Below, in pieces: positions 1 through 7,232 of a stretch of DNA of 64,000 nucleotides; the stretch's first letter is position 1, and every line of letters begins with the position of its first letter. The translations under genes and the position numbers were made by a program. This DNA is from Caulobacter sp. RHG1 (GTDB lineage Bacteria > Pseudomonadota > Alphaproteobacteria > Caulobacterales > Caulobacteraceae). The notes under the pieces were generated by a model that was given only the letters and a program-made list of their open reading frames with translations, made no database searches and was not told where the DNA came from. The DNA lies in assembly GCF_013181195.1 (NCBI RefSeq), contig NZ_SMZP01000001.1:1-64000 (forward strand), in the 5' to 3' direction.

Positions 1-110
1 GCCAGCGTGATCGTGATCGCGGCCGTCAGCGTCGTCTTGCCATGGTCAACGTGACCAATGGTGCCGATGTTGCAGTGCGGCTTAGTGCGTTCGAACTTTT
101 CCTTGGCCAT
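1..110 (-). CDS. tuf: Elongation factor Tu, N-terminal part (runs off the window)
   Basis: Only the first 36 codons are present. They read [20 protein letters not shown] and then the P-loop region [13 protein letters not shown], the invariant N-terminus of EF-Tu with its GTP-binding motif [10 protein letters not shown]-Tu delivers aminoacyl-tRNA to the ribosome in the cytoplasm. The start ATG is at 110-108 on the minus strand. tRNA-Gly and tRNA-Tyr lie just upstream in the same direction, like the tRNA-tufB arrangement of enterobacteria, so co-transcription is likely. Identification is certain although the gene is cut. Confidence 0.97.
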   Translation of the reverse strand, partial: MAKEKFERTKPHCNIGTIGHVDHGKTTLTAAITITL

Positions 111-159
111 CGTCTCTACCTTCGCGCCGGCGGCTGTTGTTGGGGGTAACTCGGGGAGC

Positions 160-233
160 TGGAGCGGGTAGCGGGAATCGAACCCGCATCCTCAGCTTGG
201 AAGGCTGCTGCACTACCATTGTGCTATACCCGC
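160..233 (-). tRNA. tRNA-Gly (anticodon TCC)
   Basis: On the minus strand the sequence starts GCGGGTA and ends TACCCGCT-CCA, forming a complete acceptor stem with an encoded CCA. The D arm (GCAC...GTGC), the anticodon loop CTTCCAA and the T arm GCGGG-TTCGATT-CCCGC are all visible. The first anticodon-stem pair looks like G-A rather than a Watson-Crick pair. It sits 49 bp upstream of tuf and is probably processed from a tRNA-tuf transcript. Confidence 0.96.
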
Positions 234-331
234 CTATACCCAATGGGTTTGCGGGGTCGCGTCGGCTCCCGGTTCTGGCTTGGGACGCCCTGTCCTAAGG
301 ACCGGCCCGCTTTCAGAACTCGTCGCGTGCA

Positions 332-417
332 TGGTGGGGGAAGTAGGACTCGAACCTACGAAGGCTAACGCCAGGGGATTTACAGTCCCCCCCCTTTGCC
401 ACTCGGGACATTCCCCC
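332..417 (-). tRNA. tRNA-Tyr (anticodon GTA)
   Basis: On the minus strand it begins GGGGGAA and ends TTCCCCCA-CCA. The anticodon loop holds CTGTAAA. There is a long class II variable arm (CCCCTGGCGTTAGCCTTCG region) and a T arm GTAGG-TTCGAGT-CCTAC. The length of 86 nt with CCA is as expected for a class II tRNA. It lies 98 bp upstream of tRNA-Gly, and the two probably form one transcript with tuf. Confidence 0.97.
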
Positions 418-590
418 AAGCACGCGACGGAGTTCCGAAGCCGGCGGCCTTTATCCGGTTCGACGTACAACAGCAAGCCATTGAACTACGAAACGGAACA
501 AAAGCTTCTTTTGCCGGTGACGGACGATGCTAAGAGCAGCGCCGGCCGGCCCAGAAACCCTTGGGGCCCCAAATCGGAGCGCGTCTTATA

Positions 591-1427
591 GTGTCCTCTC
601 ATTCCGAACGCAACGACCGGAAACGTCCTTCTGCACAAGGACGCGATTTTCGTTCCAAGCCGCGGAAAGAAAACAGCTTTTCTCGCGGCCAAGGTGACGC
701 CAAGGACTGGATTTGGGGGACTCACGCCGTAGAAGCGGCGCTTTCGAACCCTCTTCGACCGGCTCCGAAGCGCCTTCTGGCGACTCCTGACCGCGCCAAG
801 CGACTCGCTCCGAATCTCCAGAAGCTGGCCTGCCTGCAGGTGATGGAAGGCCAGGAGATCGCCAAGCAGCTGCCGCAGGGCGCCGTGCACCAAGGGCTGG
901 CCCTGAAGATCGACGAGCCTGAGTCGCTGTCGATCTCCGAGATGGGCGCCCCGGCCGAAGGACTGCTGGTGATGCTGGACCAGATCACCGACCCGCAGAA
1001 CATAGGCGCCATCTTCCGCTCGGCCGCCGCATTCGGCGCCAAGGGCGTCATTCTGCAGGATCGCCACGCACCGGTGCTGTCGGGCGTCCTGGCCAAGACC
1101 GCCGTCGGCGCGGTCGACAAGGTCGCCCACGCGCGCGTGGTCAATCTATCCCGAGCGCTTGAGGAACTGTCCGAACTGGGCTGGCGAGCGGTCGCCCTGG
1201 CCGGCGAGGCCGAGCAGAACCTGGATGCGGTGCTGGACAGCCAGCCGACCGTACTTGTTCTGGGTTCGGAAGGTGAAGGTGTTCGTCGCCTGGTCGCAGA
1301 GCATTGTGATGCTTTGGGAAAGATCCCGATGCCGGGCGGTTTCGAGAGCCTGAATGTCTCCGCCGCAGCGGCCGTCGCCCTTTACGAGGCGTCGAAAGTT
1401 CGCGCGAAGGAAGAAACCGGTTCGTGA
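591..1427 (+). CDS. rlmB: TrmH/SpoU-family RNA 2'-O-methyltransferase (RlmB-like)
   Basis: Predicted SPOUT methyltransferase that methylates a ribose in RNA, most likely G2251 of 23S rRNA (RlmB). The N-terminal substrate-binding part contains WGTHAVEAAL. The catalytic domain carries the three SpoU motifs: LDQITDPQNIGAIFRSA (Asn/Arg of motif 1), VLVLGSEGEGVRR (motif 2) and IPMPGGFESLNVSAAAAVALYE (motif 3), which form the AdoMet-binding knot. I take GTG 591 (V-SSHSERNDRKRP) as the start; the frame stays open upstream only through a TTG at 561. The product is 278 residues, slightly longer than E. coli RlmB because of a basic N-terminal tail. It is divergent from the tRNA-tuf unit. The exact target nucleotide is inferred from family. 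Confidence 0.9.
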   Translation: MSSHSERNDRKRPSAQGRDFRSKPRKENSFSRGQGDAKDWIWGTHAVEAALSNPLRPAPKRLLATPDRAKRLAPNLQKLACLQVMEGQEIAKQLPQGAVHQGLALKIDEPESLSISEMGAPAEGLLVMLDQITDPQNIGAIFRSAAAFGAKGVILQDRHAPVLSGVLAKTAVGAVDKVAHARVVNLSRALEELSELGWRAVALAGEAEQNLDAVLDSQPTVLVLGSEGEGVRRLVAEHCDALGKIPMPGGFESLNVSAAAAVALYEASKVRAKEETGS

Positions 1428-1535
1428 ATCTCTCTTAACCGTTTTGATTTCGTCGCAAGCTCGTGCTTCTCTCGCGAACAACGGTCCGCGAGCGCCTGCT
1501 TTGCGGCGAATTCTGGCATGGGATCGGGGGACCCG

Positions 1536-3248
1536 ATGTTTGAACGTAATATGCGCCTGGCCGCACTGACGACCGCGGCCACCGCTGCTCTGCTCCTCGC
1601 GGGCTGCAGCGGCGGCGAGCCGGTGGATACGCCGCCGCCCGCCAGCGACTATCACGCTGAGGTCGATCATTCTCGCGCCGACGCGCCGGACCTGATGGGC
1701 GCCGCGCCCGCGCCGGACGCCAGCCAGGCCCAGGACGGCCTGCTGGGCGGCCCCGGCTATCAACCCGGCCGCGTCGCCGAGCGCCCCCTGCCCCCGCCCG
1801 GCCAGCAGAACGCGCACCTGAAGACCTGGCGTCGCCCTGACGGCACGCTGGTCACGGCCATGCGCCCGATCGCCAATCCGAAGGGCGCGTCGCGCACCGA
1901 ACAGCCGCGTCGTCACTATGCGCAGAAGCCCCAGGCCCAGCCGCATCGCGTCTATGCGAGCATCCCGGCCAAGCCCGCGCCCCAACCGGCCTACAAGCCC
2001 GCGCCGGTCGCCCAAAAGCCGGTGGCCAAGCCGCCGGTGATCGCCAACGCCAAGCCGATCACGCCCAAGACCGTGGCCCCGGCGCCCGCGCCGATCCAGG
2101 CCGCCAAGCCTGTCCAGCCCGCGACGCCGCTGGCCAAGCCGCCGGTCGTGGCCGCCGTTCCGGTGGTCCCGGCCAAGCCCGCGAGCAAGCTGGAACAGCT
2201 TCAAGCCGCCGTGGCGCCGGAAGCCACCGCCGGCGCCGTTCTGGCCGCAGGCGAGAGCCTGTCGAAGAACCAGCCGGGCCAGGTGACCCTCTCGCTGCCG
2301 GTCACCCTGGGCGACCGCATCAAGGAAGAAGCCGCCAAGCTCGGCCTGGGCAAGGCGGCTCGCAAGACCAGCGCCTACGCCAATCTGGAAGGCCAGGGCT
2401 ACGAGATCACCCCGAACGGTCGTCAGACCGCCGTGGTCAAGCCGGGCGAGCCCACCACCTTCGCCTGGCAGGTCAAGCCGGGTCCGGAAGCCAAGGGCCA
2501 GATCCGCTCGCAGTTCGGCGTCGAGCTGAACGGAACCAAGCAGCCGCAAGGCTTCGCCCTGGGCGAGATCAGCAAGCGCGTCTTCACCCTGCCGGAAAAG
2601 GCCAAGTCCTCGTTCGGCGCCCTCAAGGGCCTGAACGGCAAGGTCTCGCTGCCCGGCGTCGGTGATGTGTCGCTCAAGACCGTGCTGGGCGTGGCCCTGG
2701 TGCTGCTGGCCCTGATCATCCTGGTCGGCGTCTCGCGCAACGCCGCGGCCTCGCGCCGCCGCGCCGAGCGCCAGCGCAAGTACCGCACCCTGACCGACTA
2801 CGGCCGCAACGAGATGGAGTTCGAGGACCCCAAGCCGGCCTCGGCCAACGTCTCCTACGTCAACCCCTTCGTGGCCGCCGCCGGCGGCGCGGCGGTGGGC
2901 GCGGTCGCGGCCTCGGCCTTCTCGAACCATGACAACAACCACGGCCGCGACAGCCAAGGTCACGACGCACACGGCCATCAGCCGTTCGCGAACCATGATG
3001 CCGGCCATGGCGCCGACCACGGCCACACGGCTCATGACGACCACGCTCACCACGCCCAGGCTCATCCCGAGCCGCACGCGCCGGCCGAGCATGTCTCGTA
3101 CGTGAACCCGATGGTCGCCGCCGCGGCCGCGCCGGCTCCAGCCGCGCACGATCACGACGACCACGGTGATCATGATCATCCGCTGCAGGCTCCGGCCGCT
3201 CACGATGATCACGGCCACCACGCCAAGAAGCCCGAGCCTGCCCACTAA
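1536..3248 (+). CDS. Lipoprotein-like membrane protein with Pro/Ala-rich stalk and His-rich C-terminal tail
   Basis: Not a protein I recognise. The N-terminus (MRLAALTTAATAALLLAGC) is a good lipoprotein signal with lipobox LAGC. A long Pro/Ala/Lys-rich stretch follows (about residues 120-220), then a more ordered region, then one membrane segment (LGVALVLLALIILVGV, about residues 385-402) with a very basic stretch after it, so the tail should be cytoplasmic. The last 130 residues hold more than 30 histidines in HD/HG/HH patterns, which suggests metal binding. SYVNP-hydrophobic-VAAA occurs twice, near residues 440 and 520. ATG 1536 is chosen because GGGGGA lies just upstream; an in-frame ATG at 1518 is possible. 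A terminator follows, then a TerC-family gene, hinting at a metal-related role. Confidence 0.8.
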   Translation: MFERNMRLAALTTAATAALLLAGCSGGEPVDTPPPASDYHAEVDHSRADAPDLMGAAPAPDASQAQDGLLGGPGYQPGRVAERPLPPPGQQNAHLKTWRRPDGTLVTAMRPIANPKGASRTEQPRRHYAQKPQAQPHRVYASIPAKPAPQPAYKPAPVAQKPVAKPPVIANAKPITPKTVAPAPAPIQAAKPVQPATPLAKPPVVAAVPVVPAKPASKLEQLQAAVAPEATAGAVLAAGESLSKNQPGQVTLSLPVTLGDRIKEEAAKLGLGKAARKTSAYANLEGQGYEITPNGRQTAVVKPGEPTTFAWQVKPGPEAKGQIRSQFGVELNGTKQPQGFALGEISKRVFTLPEKAKSSFGALKGLNGKVSLPGVGDVSLKTVLGVALVLLALIILVGVSRNAAASRRRAERQRKYRTLTDYGRNEMEFEDPKPASANVSYVNPFVAAAGGAAVGAVAASAFSNHDNNHGRDSQGHDAHGHQPFANHDAGHGADHGHTAHDDHAHHAQAHPEPHAPAEHVSYVNPMVAAAAAPAPAAHDHDDHGDHDHPLQAPAAHDDHGHHAKKPEPAH

Positions 3249-3271
3249 GCGGTTCGCGCTCGCCTGAAATC

Positions 3272-3304
3272 AGCGCCCCGGATCGATGATCCGGGGCGCT
3301 TTTA
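3272..3304 (+). terminator. Rho-independent terminator after the His-rich gene
   Basis: The stem AGCGCCCCGGAT / ATCCGGGGCGCT (12 bp, loop CGATG) is followed by TTTACTTT. It lies 23 bp after the stop codon at 3248 and separates this gene from the downstream TerC-family gene. Confidence 0.88.
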
Positions 3305-3368
3305 CTTTATGCGCGGGCCGGCTCTTTTGCGCCTTGCATCGCCGCCCACACCGCCGCATTGAGGACGC

Positions 3369-4103
3369 ATGTTTGAAACCCTGACGGCCCAGCTGAGCGG
3401 GATGCAGGCGCCCCTGATGGCCCTGCTGCAAGTGCTGATGATCGACCTGGTCCTGGCTGGCGACAACGCTGTGGCCGTGGGTCTCGCCGCTGGCGGTCTG
3501 CCGCCCCAGCAGCGCAAGAAGGTCATCCTGTACGGCCTAGGCGCGGCCGTGGTGCTGCGCATCACCTTCGCCCTGATCACCACCTGGCTGCTGGGCGTCA
3601 TCGGCCTGCTGCTGGCCGGCGGCTTCCTGCTGCTGTGGGTCTGCTGGAAGATGTGGCGCGAGATGCGCGAGCAAGCCGCGCACGACGACGCCATGGCCGC
3701 CATCGACGGCGATCCGACCACCGAGCCCAAGACCCGCCAGGCCAAGACCTTCAAGCAGGCCTTCATCCAGGTGCTGATCGCCGACGTCTCGATGTCGCTG
3801 GACAACGTGCTGGCTGTCGCCGGCGCCGCCCGCGAACATCCCGGGATCCTGGTGTTCGGCCTGATCCTGTCGATCATCCTGATGGGCGTGGCTGCCAGCG
3901 CCATCGCCAACCTGCTGCACAAGCACCGCTGGATCGGCTTCGTCGGCCTGGCCATCGTGCTGTACGTCGCCCTGCACATGATCTGGCAGGGCCACCGCAG
4001 CGTGGTCATGGACCTGCACCAGACCCCCGCCTACAACGCCGCCGCGCCCGCCCCGCTGGACATTTCGCCGGACGAGGTGGCCAAGCACGAGAAGCACAAG
4101 TAG
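3369..4103 (+). CDS. TerC/YjbE-family integral membrane protein
   Basis: A 244-residue polytopic inner-membrane protein of the TerC superfamily. The two acidic signature motifs are present: DLVLAGDNAVAVGLA (residues about 26-40) and DVSMSLDNVLAVAGA (about 139-153). Around seven hydrophobic segments are visible, with a charged cytoplasmic loop (about residues 95-128) between the halves. Members of this family are linked to metal (notably manganese) export or metalation of secreted proteins, and to tellurium resistance; the substrate here is not shown by the sequence. The start ATG follows GAGGAC. It has its own promoter space after the upstream terminator and ends before a long palindromic repeat. 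Confidence 0.87.
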   Translation: MFETLTAQLSGMQAPLMALLQVLMIDLVLAGDNAVAVGLAAGGLPPQQRKKVILYGLGAAVVLRITFALITTWLLGVIGLLLAGGFLLLWVCWKMWREMREQAAHDDAMAAIDGDPTTEPKTRQAKTFKQAFIQVLIADVSMSLDNVLAVAGAAREHPGILVFGLILSIILMGVAASAIANLLHKHRWIGFVGLAIVLYVALHMIWQGHRSVVMDLHQTPAYNAAAPAPLDISPDEVAKHEKHK

Positions 4104-4115
4104 CGGGGCCGAAAA

Positions 4116-4196
4116 CCTCGTCCTTCGACAAGCTCAGGATGAGGTTTTCTGCTGCATCGACATGGATCCTCACCCTGAGCTTGTCGAAGGGCGAGG
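4116..4196. repeat. Palindromic intergenic repeat (CCTTCGACAAGCTCAGG type)
   Basis: The two 29-nt arms (4116-4144 and 4168-4196) are inverted copies differing at two positions, each containing CCTTCGACAAGCTCAGG, around a 23-nt centre. It fills the gap between the convergent terC-family and DUF6285 genes and can fold into a strong hairpin on either strand, so it may act as a bidirectional terminator. Its core CTCAGGATGAGG is shared with the two larger elements at 10903 and 34735. Confidence 0.85.
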
Positions 4197-4197
4197 A

Positions 4198-4620
4198 TCA
4201 CCGCGCTGGCAGCGGCGGCAGGTCCAACCGGCGCAGGTCGGCCATCTTGGCATAGAGCCGCAGGATCGCGTGGTGACGTGGCCAGTCCTCGCGCGCCTCG
4301 ACCGCTTCGTGCAGGCCGATCAGCGCCTTGCGCAGAGTGGCGTTGACGCTGTCCAACGCGCCGAGGGTCAGCGCGTCCGTCGCCGGCCAGTCGGCATTCA
4401 GCCCATAGTCGGCCGCCGCTTCGTCTAGCGTCGCCCGGATCAGGACGTTCTCCTCGACCCGCGCCGCCACGCCGCGTTCGGCCTCCTGGGCCGCGAGCAG
4501 CGACAGCAAGGCCACCAGCCCGACCTTGCCGGCCATGAACTCGCCCTGCTGTTCGGGCGGTCCGGGATCAGCCATGCACATGAAGTTGCCGACCAGGATG
4601 TCGGGGAGGCTCGGGGTCAT
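4198..4620 (-). CDS. DUF6285-type protein, partner of the upstream kinase-like gene
   Basis: A 140-residue helical protein without recognised catalytic motifs. It begins MTPSLPDILVGNFM and ends RRLDLPPLPAR. From memory it matches the DUF6285 family, whose genes usually follow an aminoglycoside-phosphotransferase-like (ACAD10/11-type) kinase gene, as here. The start ATG overlaps the stop of the upstream gene (ATGA), which fixes the start and shows translational coupling. The function is unknown; co-conservation suggests it helps or regulates the kinase-like enzyme. Confidence 0.75.
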   Translation of the reverse strand: MTPSLPDILVGNFMCMADPGPPEQQGEFMAGKVGLVALLSLLAAQEAERGVAARVEENVLIRATLDEAAADYGLNADWPATDALTLGALDSVNATLRKALIGLHEAVEAREDWPRHHAILRLYAKMADLRRLDLPPLPAR

Positions 4621-5627
4621 TGCAGGTCCTCCAGGCGTAACAGGGCAGCGGCCAGGATCTCGTCGTGCCTGCGGGCGGTGTACCAGCCCGACACCGCCAG
4701 GATCGGCTCCTTGAAGCCGCCGTCGCGATACTCCTTGGCCGCCGAGGTCCAGATCGCCTGCCCCTTCACCGCGGCGAACAGCGACCACCAGGAAAGCGCT
4801 CTTTCATCGACTGTCAGGCCACTGGCCTGCGACCAGATCGCCAGCGCCTCGTCGCGCGGAATCATCGCCGCCACCGTCGTCGCGTCGAACGGATTCCACA
4901 ACGGATCGATGGCCCAGGCCAGGTCCTCCAGCGGATCGCCCAGATGCACCATCTCCCAGTCCAGCACCGCCAGGATGCGGCCGTTGGGATCGTGCAGGAA
5001 GTTGCCGCCGCGATAGTCGCCATGCACCACCCGCACGGCCTTGGGCGGCGGCGGCGGTTTGCGGCGCAGAGCCCGGATGGCGGCGCGGACGATCGGCTGG
5101 GGGTGCTGCTCGTCGGCCTCGATGACCCCGGCCCAATGGTCGACGGCCATGCTCCAGCAGGTCTCCGGCGCCGGAACGCCATCGCGGGCCAAGGGCAGGT
5201 CGGCGGGTTCGGCTCCGGCGATCTTGCCCAGGATGCCGAAGAACGCCTCCCCCACCGTGCGGGCATGGGCGCCGTAGGGCATGACCGTGAACGGCGAGGC
5301 CACGGTCCCACCCTCGATCCGCTCCATGATGAAGAACGGCCGCTCCAGCTCGGCCCCTTCGGCTTCCATCGCCACCGGACGCGGCGCGGGCACACGATCG
5401 TGGAAGCTCTCCAGCGCCAGATATTCCAGGCTGCGGTCGGTCTCGATCAGGCTGCCCGGCGGATCGCGGCGCAGGATCAGCGGTCGGGACCCCTCCCCTG
5501 TCCTGGCGACGAAGCGATAGGTCTCGCGGCTGGCCCCGCCGGGGATGCGAGAGAGATCGGCCACCGTCACCGGCTGCCGCCAGGTGCGGCTCAGATACGC
5601 CTCCAGGCGCTCCTGCAGGCCGCTCAA
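4617..5627 (-). CDS. Phosphotransferase-family protein (APH/ACAD10-like kinase fold)
   Basis: A 336-residue protein with the aminoglycoside phosphotransferase fold. Visible motifs are GGASRETYRF (glycine-rich loop, near residue 30), HGDYRGGNFL (catalytic Brenner motif, near 200) and VLDWEMVHLGDPLEDLAW (metal-binding DFG-equivalent Asp, near 222). ACAD10/11-like members act on hydroxyacyl-CoA or other small molecules rather than antibiotics. No acyl-CoA dehydrogenase gene is adjacent, so the substrate is open. The start is TTG, overlapping the upstream stop as TTGA. It is the second gene of a three-gene operon. Confidence 0.85.
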   Translation of the reverse strand: MSGLQERLEAYLSRTWRQPVTVADLSRIPGGASRETYRFVARTGEGSRPLILRRDPPGSLIETDRSLEYLALESFHDRVPAPRPVAMEAEGAELERPFFIMERIEGGTVASPFTVMPYGAHARTVGEAFFGILGKIAGAEPADLPLARDGVPAPETCWSMAVDHWAGVIEADEQHPQPIVRAAIRALRRKPPPPPKAVRVVHGDYRGGNFLHDPNGRILAVLDWEMVHLGDPLEDLAWAIDPLWNPFDATTVAAMIPRDEALAIWSQASGLTVDERALSWWSLFAAVKGQAIWTSAAKEYRDGGFKEPILAVSGWYTARRHDEILAAALLRLEDLQ

Positions 5628-6730
5628 GGCGCCATGTCCAGGATCGAGGCGAAGTCCGACGGCGCATGCGGACCGATGGCCAGTTGCTCGAAGACTCCCC
5701 TGCCCTTCCGCTCTCGTCCGGCGCCGTCGACATAGGTCACATCGCTGAGCGCCTGAACGTGCAGGTGGAACGGCAAGGCCCGATCCAGATCGGCCAGGGT
5801 GAAGTCCTCACGCTCGACCTTCAGCTCGCCATGGTTCAGGCCATGGCCCCAGACCGGATGGCCATAGCCCAGGCCCAGCATGAAGAACTCGGTCTTGGGC
5901 GCGATGGTCATCTTCCCGTCGGCCCCGAGGTCCAGGGTCGCGGCGGCGGCGTGGCGCGTGCCGCTCTTCCACTGGATGGCGCAGGACGACTCCGCGAAGC
6001 CGCCGAACGCTTCCTCGTGGCTGTCATCTTTCAGCCAGACCGCGCGGCGGTTCCACAGCCGGCCCAGTTCGTCGTCATTGGTGTGGAAGAACAGGCTGCC
6101 GTCCTCGAAATTGCACGGCGCCCACAGCCAGAAGAATTGCGGCAAGGCCGGCGGGGCCAGGTCCTGGGCGTCCTTTGCGCCGACCGGTCGTACGCCCCAC
6201 GAGCGGTCCCGAGTGCCGACGAAGCCATCCACCGACGTCCGTACGCCATCGACCTCGATCCAGCCGGCATAGCGGCCATTCTGGGTCAGGCGAGTATAGT
6301 CCAGCAGGGTGCGCGGGCCGTTGCGGCGCACGAAGCGCGGCTCCTCGATCGGGAAGGCTCGGCCGGTGAAGACGATCTCGGCGGCGATGCCCTGTTCGGG
6401 CGCCGCCACGGTCAGCTTCAGGCGCTGCAGCGGCTCGACGACATCGATAGAGATCGGGCCGACGGTCAGGTCCATCCGCTCCGAGCGTAGCCAACGGCTG
6501 GCGTGCAGATTGACCTGCTTGCCGTCCTTCATCACGCAGAAGGCCGCGTCGGCGATGTTCAGATGCGGATAGACCCCGAAGGCGGCGGCGAAGAACAGGT
6601 CTCCGCCATCGCCGGAGGCTGCGTAGCCGTTGAAGAAATAGCGGTCATAGAAGTTTCGATCCGTCCCGGCGTAGGCCACGGGTTCAGGCGTCTGATGGAT
6701 CGGGTAATCGTCGCCCCAGGTGAGCGCCAT
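5624..6730 (-). CDS. DUF7064/DUF7065-type protein (CrtC-like lipocalin-fold family)
   Basis: First gene of a three-gene minus-strand operon. The 368-residue product is cytoplasmic, with no signal peptide, and rich in beta-strand-like segments. Features such as FFNGYAASGDGGDLFFAAAFGVYPH at the start and TRDRSWGVRPVG in the middle (around residue 175) resemble the hydroxyneurosporene-dehydrogenase/AttH-like double-lipocalin families; I recall the current Pfam labels as DUF7065 plus DUF7064 but cannot check. Such genes often sit beside ACAD10-like kinases, as here. No enzyme activity can be assigned from the sequence. The ATG at 6730 is the only good start before the divergent promoter region. 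Confidence 0.7.
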   Translation of the reverse strand: MALTWGDDYPIHQTPEPVAYAGTDRNFYDRYFFNGYAASGDGGDLFFAAAFGVYPHLNIADAAFCVMKDGKQVNLHASRWLRSERMDLTVGPISIDVVEPLQRLKLTVAAPEQGIAAEIVFTGRAFPIEEPRFVRRNGPRTLLDYTRLTQNGRYAGWIEVDGVRTSVDGFVGTRDRSWGVRPVGAKDAQDLAPPALPQFFWLWAPCNFEDGSLFFHTNDDELGRLWNRRAVWLKDDSHEEAFGGFAESSCAIQWKSGTRHAAAATLDLGADGKMTIAPKTEFFMLGLGYGHPVWGHGLNHGELKVEREDFTLADLDRALPFHLHVQALSDVTYVDGAGRERKGRGVFEQLAIGPHAPSDFASILDMAP

Positions 6731-6781
6731 GCCGTCCTCCCCTGTTCGCGCGGCGCTCTTGTTTCCGTAAGGAAGCGGCGT

Positions 6782-6850
6782 CGCTTTACGTCCAGATGAT
6801 CGACGTTAAGGTCGCGGTTGACGATTGCAACGGTGACGGAACGTAAAGCG
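6782..6850. promoter_or_regulatory. 10-bp inverted arms flanking a divergent promoter region
   Basis: CGCTTTACGT at 6782-6791 and its exact inverse ACGTAAAGCG at 6841-6850 face each other across 49 bp. They lie between the divergent DUF7064 operon (start 6730) and the DUF423 gene (start 6852). The right arm abuts the DUF423 start codon. It could be a two-site operator or an mRNA hairpin; neither is proven. Confidence 0.45.
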
Positions 6851-6851
6851 G

Positions 6852-7232
6852 ATGAAGGCCTGGACTCCTCGCACCTGGACGGGCCTGGCGGCGATCAGCG
6901 GCCTGCTGGCCGTCGGCTTCGGCGCCTTCGCCGCGCATGGCGTCACCGAGCCCAAGCCGGTCGAGTGGCTGAAGACCGGCTCGCAGTATCAGATGTTCCA
7001 CGCCCTGGCAGTGATCGGCGCGGCCGCCCTGCACCGCCTTGGCGTCAAGGGAATGGGCCTGACGGCGGGCCTGTTCCTGGCCGGGACGCTGATCTTCACC
7101 GGCACGCTCTACGCCATGGCGCTGGGCGCGCCGCGCATTCTTGGCGCGGTCACGCCGATCGGCGGCGTGCTGCTGATGGCCGGCTGGGCTCTATTGGCCT
7201 GGCGCGGCTTCAGTTGGAAGGATCAGGCCTGA
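6852..7232 (+). CDS. DUF423-family small membrane protein (YgdD-like)
   Basis: A 126-residue inner-membrane protein with four hydrophobic helices. The family signature GAFAAHG (residues about 22-28) and QYQMFHALAV (about 45-54) are clear, as is the Gly-rich final helix region. The DUF423 family is widespread but its function is unknown. The gene is monocistronic: it faces the convergent MFS gene and overlaps its 3' end by 10 bp. The start ATG directly follows an inverted-repeat arm, and no strong Shine-Dalgarno sequence is visible. Confidence 0.88.
   Translation: MKAWTPRTWTGLAAISGLLAVGFGAFAAHGVTEPKPVEWLKTGSQYQMFHALAVIGAAALHRLGVKGMGLTAGLFLAGTLIFTGTLYAMALGAPRILGAVTPIGGVLLMAGWALLAWRGFSWKDQA

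Noticed and set aside
1435..1450. Possible CtrA site TTAACCGTTTTGATT after rlmB
   Set aside because: The second half-site does not match TTAA, and the site is not in a clear promoter.
1146..3245. A 699-codon open frame on the minus strand opposite rlmB and the His-rich gene
   Set aside because: It runs through two well-supported genes, has Arg/Gly/His-rich low complexity and no domain. Long antisense frames are normal at this GC content.
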